Shown here one piece after another: positions 21,324 to 24,022 of a stretch of 24,022 nt of DNA. The translations under genes were made by a program, and so were the position numbers. Position 1 is the first letter of the stretch. Each line of letters opens with the position of its first letter. This stretch comes from SKKL01 sp046543225. GTDB taxonomy: Bacteria > Actinomycetota > Acidimicrobiia > Acidimicrobiales > SKKL01. The notes below the pieces were generated by a model that ran no database searches, had not been told where the DNA came from, and saw only the letters and a list, made by a program, of their open reading frames with translations. The stretch spans positions 1-24,022 of the forward strand of contig JBKGZW010000022.1 in the NCBI GenBank assembly GCA_046543225.1, written 5' to 3'.

Positions 21324-21932
21324 ATGGGAATCGAGGTGCTTGTCGTTCAGCACGGCGAGAAGGTGCGTTCGCCGGGGGATCCGGGCCTCACAGCCAAGGG
21401 ACGGCAGCAGGCCGCCACGGTCGCGACCTGGCTCGTGGAGCACCACCGAGACATCGACTCGATCTGGGCGAGTCCGCTCCGTCGCGCTCGGGAGACGGCC
21501 AGGCCGATCGCCGCTGTCTTCGGGCTCGAGGTGCGAACCGAGGCTCGACTCCGGGAGCGCATGAACTGGGACGACGCCACGGCGATCGGTCTCGAGGAGT
21601 TCCTCGCCGAGTGGCGGCGAGCATCTCACGATCACTCGTACCAGCCGATGGTCGGGGATTCCGCGAGCGAGGCTGCCATGCGCTTCATCGCCGCACTCGT
21701 CGACATCGAAGAGCAGGTGGGTGAAGGAACCGTCGTGGTGGTCGCCCATGGCGGCGTCACGGTCGACACCCTTCGCTCCCTCGTCGGCGACGAAGCCGTC
21801 ACGCGCGCAGACCCCGACCTCATCGACGACGGCGTCCCCTCCTGTGCCATCACCAGGCTCCGCGTCGAGGACGGCCGGGTCACGGTCGGCTGCTATCCCT
21901 CGACGAGCCACCTCGACGTCGGCGACCAGTAG
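21324..21932 (+). CDS. Histidine phosphatase family protein with QHG instead of RHG
   Basis: A 202-residue member of the phosphoglycerate-mutase-like superfamily, distinct from the one at 1735-2412. It begins MGIEVLVVQHGEKV: the nucleophile His10 is kept but the preceding Arg of RHG is Gln. Other features are PGLTAKGRQQAATVATWL, ASPLRRARETARPIA (second Arg), the acidic RERMNWDD region, and VVVAHGGVTVDTLRSL with the second His. Gln at this place also occurs, as I recall, in other superfamily members with a QHGEK start, so loss of activity should not be assumed. ATG at 21324 follows GGGGAGGAG at 21307-21315. It lies 57 bases after proS and is followed by a gap with strong secondary structure. 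Confidence 0.88.
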   Translation: MGIEVLVVQHGEKVRSPGDPGLTAKGRQQAATVATWLVEHHRDIDSIWASPLRRARETARPIAAVFGLEVRTEARLRERMNWDDATAIGLEEFLAEWRRASHDHSYQPMVGDSASEAAMRFIAALVDIEEQVGEGTVVVVAHGGVTVDTLRSLVGDEAVTRADPDLIDDGVPSCAITRLRVEDGRVTVGCYPSTSHLDVGDQ

Positions 21933-21954
21933 CGCGTCGGACCCCCCCCGTCCC

Positions 21955-21998
21955 GGGCCGGTGACAGGGACCGAAGGCCCTGCAGGGGCTGTCGGCCC
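21955..21998 (+). terminator. Large nested inverted repeat after the second phosphatase gene
   Basis: GGGCC (21955-21959) plus GACAG (21963-21967) pair with CTGTC (21989-21993) plus GGCCC (21994-21998), with a 3-base bulge. Inside lies the palindrome CCCTGCAGGG (21978-21987). This 44-base structure lies 22 bases after the phosphatase stop and just upstream of the likely rimP promoter. It may be a terminator, or an operator overlapping the -35 zone. No T-tract follows. Confidence 0.4.
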
Positions 21999-22021
21999 GC
22001 GCCGAGGTGGGTGCCGTGAGG

Positions 22022-22027
22022 TATACT
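22022..22027 (+). promoter_or_regulatory. Strong -10 element upstream of rimP-nusA
   Basis: TATACT matches the -10 consensus at five of six positions and is the most AT-rich hexamer in this gap. No good -35 is visible 16-18 bases upstream. Transcription would begin near 22034, giving a leader of about 92 bases to the rimP ATG at 22126, with an intrinsic terminator inside it. Confidence 0.5.
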
Positions 22028-22058
22028 CCCTGTTCGCTCTAGTACGCGATGTCGCACG

Positions 22059-22090
22059 AAGGCGTGGGCTCCGGCCCACGCCTTTGTTGT
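22059..22090 (+). terminator. Intrinsic terminator in the rimP-nusA leader (possible attenuator)
   Basis: GGCGTGGGC (22061-22069) pairs perfectly with GCCCACGCC (22074-22082) around a TCCG loop, extended by A59-A60 with T83-T84, and followed by TTTGTTGT (22083-22090). It is the only hairpin in the window with a T-rich tail. As it lies downstream of the TATACT -10 and upstream of rimP, it may attenuate rimP-nusA; alternatively it simply ends transcripts from the phosphatase gene. Confidence 0.75.
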
Positions 22091-22125
22091 GAGAGAAGCC
22101 GGACAGAACCCGCTGGGAGGTGACG

Positions 22126-22677
22126 ATGACCAGGATCGACGAGGTGCGTGCCATCGCCGAACCCATCGTCGCGGCCCACGGGTTCGAGCTCTACGATCTC
22201 GACCAGCACGGTCCTGCCCTGCGGGTCACCGTCACCGGCGTCGGGGGTGCCGAAGCCCCTGGGATCGACGATCTCGGCACCATCACCAAGGAGCTGTCGC
22301 GGGCCCTCGACGACGCCGATCCGATCTCGGGGCGCTACACCCTCGAGGTGTCGAGTCCGGGGCTCGAGCGACGGCTCCGCAGCCCCGAGCACTTTCGGAG
22401 GGCGGTCGGCGAGACGGTCAGCGTCAAGGTCCGCGTTCGCGGAGAACCGGCCACCCGGATCCGGGGGGTGCTGGTCTCCGCCGACGATCAGGGCATCGAG
22501 GTCCTGGCCGATGAGGCCGATTCCGGCGAGGCCGCCGAATCGGACGAGGCCCGCCGCCGGCTCGAGTTCGACGTGATCGACTCCGCCCGGACCGTGTTCG
22601 ACTGGGAGATGGTGGCGGCCCGCTCCGACAAGGGCGACACCGACGGCGCGACGAGGACGAGGAGGTCCAACCGATGA
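22126..22677 (+). CDS. rimP: Ribosome maturation factor RimP
   Basis: RimP assists maturation of the 30S subunit. The 183-residue protein has the family pattern: RIDEVRAIAEPIVAAHGFEL (4-23), LRVTVTG, the ISGRYTLEVSSPGLERRLRS block (the invariant EVSSPGLxRxL), HFRRAVGETVSVKVR, and a C-terminal SH3-like half ending in a basic tail. An acidic insert (LADEADSGEAAESDEA) breaks the SH3 region. ATG at 22126 has GGGAGG (22115-22120) at good spacing; the GTG at 22120 lies within that site and is rejected. The nusA ATG overlaps its stop (ATGA), a conserved coupling. Confidence 0.95.
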   Translation: MTRIDEVRAIAEPIVAAHGFELYDLDQHGPALRVTVTGVGGAEAPGIDDLGTITKELSRALDDADPISGRYTLEVSSPGLERRLRSPEHFRRAVGETVSVKVRVRGEPATRIRGVLVSADDQGIEVLADEADSGEAAESDEARRRLEFDVIDSARTVFDWEMVAARSDKGDTDGATRTRRSNR

Positions 22678-24022
22678 GCAACCCCGAGATGATGGAGGCC
22701 CTGCAGGCGTTGGCGGCCGACAAGGGCATCTCGGTCGAGACGCTCTTCGGCGCGCTCGCGGACGCGCTCGAGTCGGCCTACAAGCGCATGCCCGAGGCCC
22801 ACGAGTACGCCTGGGTGACCATCGACCCCGACACCTTCGAGATCCGCGTGCTCGCCCAGGACCTCGACGAGGAGGGCGAACCGGTCGGCCCCGAGCTCGA
22901 CGTCACCCCCGCGAACTTCGGTCGCATCGCGGCACAGACCGCGAAGCAGGTCATGATGCAGCGCATCCGCGAGGCCGAGCGCGAGCTCAAGTACGAGGAG
23001 TACGCCGGCCGCGAGGGCGACATCGTCACCGGCATCGTCCAGCAGAGCGACAGCCGCTACACCCTCCTCGACCTCGGGCGGGTCGAGGCACTGCTCCCGC
23101 AGGCCGAGCAGGTCCCCTACGAGCGGCCCGAGGCCAGCGGGCGCCTCAAGGCCTACATCGTCGAGGTCCGCAAGACCGCGAAGGGCCCCCAGATCGTGGT
23201 GAGCCGCACCCACCCCGGCCTCATCAAGCGGCTCTTCGAGCTCGAGGTCCCCGAGATCGCCGACGGCATCGTCGAGATCAAGGCGTGCGCCCGCGAACCG
23301 GGGCACCGCACCAAGATCGCCGTCTGGTCCAACGACGCCAACGTCGACCCGGTCGGTGCCTGCGTCGGGGCCCGGGGCGCCAGGGTCCGCATGGTGGTCA
23401 ACGAGCTGCGTGGCGAGAAGATCGACATCGTGCCCTTCTCCGACGACCCGCCCGACTTCGTCATGAAGGCGTTGTCGCCGGCGAGGGTCAAAGAGGTCCG
23501 CATCGACGAGGAGACCGGCACGGCCACGGTGATCGTGCCCGACTACCAGCTGTCGCTCGCCATCGGCAAGGAAGGCCAGAACGCCCGGCTGGCGGCGCGC
23601 CTCACCGGTTGGCGGGTCGACATCAAGAGCGAGACCCAGCTCGCCGAGGAGGAGTCCTATGCCGGCGAGGAGTGGGCAGAGGGCGAGTGGATCGTCGATC
23701 CCGAGACGGGCGAGCAGATGTGGCAGCCCGCCGAAGGCGGCCCCGCACTGTCGCTCGAAGAGTGGTCGGCCAGCGTCGACGAAGGCTCGGAGAACGAGGC
23801 GGCGCTGACCGACACCGAGCCGCTCGATGCCGAGGAAGCAGCGGTCGTCGACGGCGGTCGTGCATCGCTCGACGATCTCGCGGTCGAGGCCGAGGAGCCC
23901 GACCAGGCCGAAGAACCCGACCAGGCCGAAGGATCCGAGCCGAGCACCGCATCCGCAGACACCGAGCAGGCGGAGTCCGCATCGATCCCCGACGAGACCG
24001 TCCTTGCCTCATCCGATGCCGC
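22674..24022 (+). CDS. nusA: Transcription termination/antitermination factor NusA (3' end outside window)
   Basis: The frame is open from ATG 22674 to the last base, 449 codons. NusA binds RNA polymerase and nascent RNA and modulates pausing and termination. Visible domains: N-terminal polymerase-binding domain (about 1-110, with ETLFGALADALESAYKR), S1 domain from about 112 (GREGDIVTGIVQQ), KH1 with VGARGARVRMVVNELRGEKI (about 231-250), and KH2 with AIGKEGQNARLAARLTGW (about 296-313). After about residue 325 a long acidic, Glu/Asp/Ala-rich tail with repeated EPDQAEE-like units runs off the edge. The conserved part is complete, so only the tail is missing. Start supported by GGAGGT at 22661-22666 and the ATGA overlap with rimP. 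Confidence 0.95.
   Translation, partial: MSNPEMMEALQALAADKGISVETLFGALADALESAYKRMPEAHEYAWVTIDPDTFEIRVLAQDLDEEGEPVGPELDVTPANFGRIAAQTAKQVMMQRIREAERELKYEEYAGREGDIVTGIVQQSDSRYTLLDLGRVEALLPQAEQVPYERPEASGRLKAYIVEVRKTAKGPQIVVSRTHPGLIKRLFELEVPEIADGIVEIKACAREPGHRTKIAVWSNDANVDPVGACVGARGARVRMVVNELRGEKIDIVPFSDDPPDFVMKALSPARVKEVRIDEETGTATVIVPDYQLSLAIGKEGQNARLAARLTGWRVDIKSETQLAEEESYAGEEWAEGEWIVDPETGEQMWQPAEGGPALSLEEWSASVDEGSENEAALTDTEPLDAEEAAVVDGGRASLDDLAVEAEEPDQAEEPDQAEGSEPSTASADTEQAESASIPDETVLASSDA

Noticed and set aside
19632..22166. An 844-codon minus-strand frame across proS and the second phosphatase
   Set aside because: It runs antisense to proS, whose motifs are complete, and crosses the divergent promoter region; no domain is recognisable.
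1..24022. Search for CRISPR arrays, tRNA/rRNA genes, insertion sequences and defence genes
   Set aside because: No spaced direct repeats, cloverleaf-like sequences, transposase motifs or defence-associated domains were seen by eye.

Overview
This window looks like a housekeeping stretch of a high-G+C actinobacterial chromosome. The gene order, the archaeal/eukaryote-type prolyl-tRNA synthetase and the style of several proteins suggest class Acidimicrobiia or a close relative; that placement is inference, because no rRNA gene or similarity search was available. Nearly all bases are coding. The largest gaps are about 110-190 bases (3223-3333, 7741-7847, 9756-9921, 21933-22125), and no stretch over 300 bases lacks a gene. 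I see no tRNA, rRNA, CRISPR array, insertion sequence or prophage.

Layout: (1) 1-1715, tRNA/ribosome genes: the end of rimM, then trmD, rplS and a yraN-type gene. (2) 1735-2826, minus strand: a histidine phosphatase, a small Cys/His protein and a 37-residue membrane protein. Divergent from these, 2848-3222 encodes a c-type cytochrome lipoprotein, and the two directions share an overlapping promoter. (3) 3334-7740, plus strand: comM, dprA, a xerC-type recombinase and a whiG/fliA-type sigma factor. (4) 7848-9755: a large exported protein joining a degenerate LytM (M23) domain to an alpha/beta-hydrolase. (5) 9922-14608: rpsB, tsf, pyrH, frr and cdsA. (6) 14623-18363: dxr, an rseP-like site-2 protease and ispG. 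(7) 18400-19767, minus: an MFS transporter, divergent from proS (19842-21266), followed by a second histidine phosphatase. (8) 22126 to the end: rimP and nusA, with nusA running off the edge.

The genes serve translation (trmD, rplS, rpsB, tsf, frr, proS, rimP), transcription (nusA, sigma factor), DNA uptake and recombination (comM, dprA, xerC), isoprenoid precursor synthesis (dxr, ispG), and phospholipid and UMP metabolism (cdsA, pyrH).

I found no convincing new multi-gene system. The items most worth a second look are the LytM-hydrolase fusion and the hairpin covering its ribosome binding site; an intrinsic terminator between the likely rimP-nusA promoter and rimP; a 23-codon leader ORF overlapping both pyrH and frr; the bidirectional overlapping -10 at 2833-2840; and a repeated pattern in which a TAnnnT hexamer sits 6-9 bases before the start codon, which points to widespread leaderless mRNAs.
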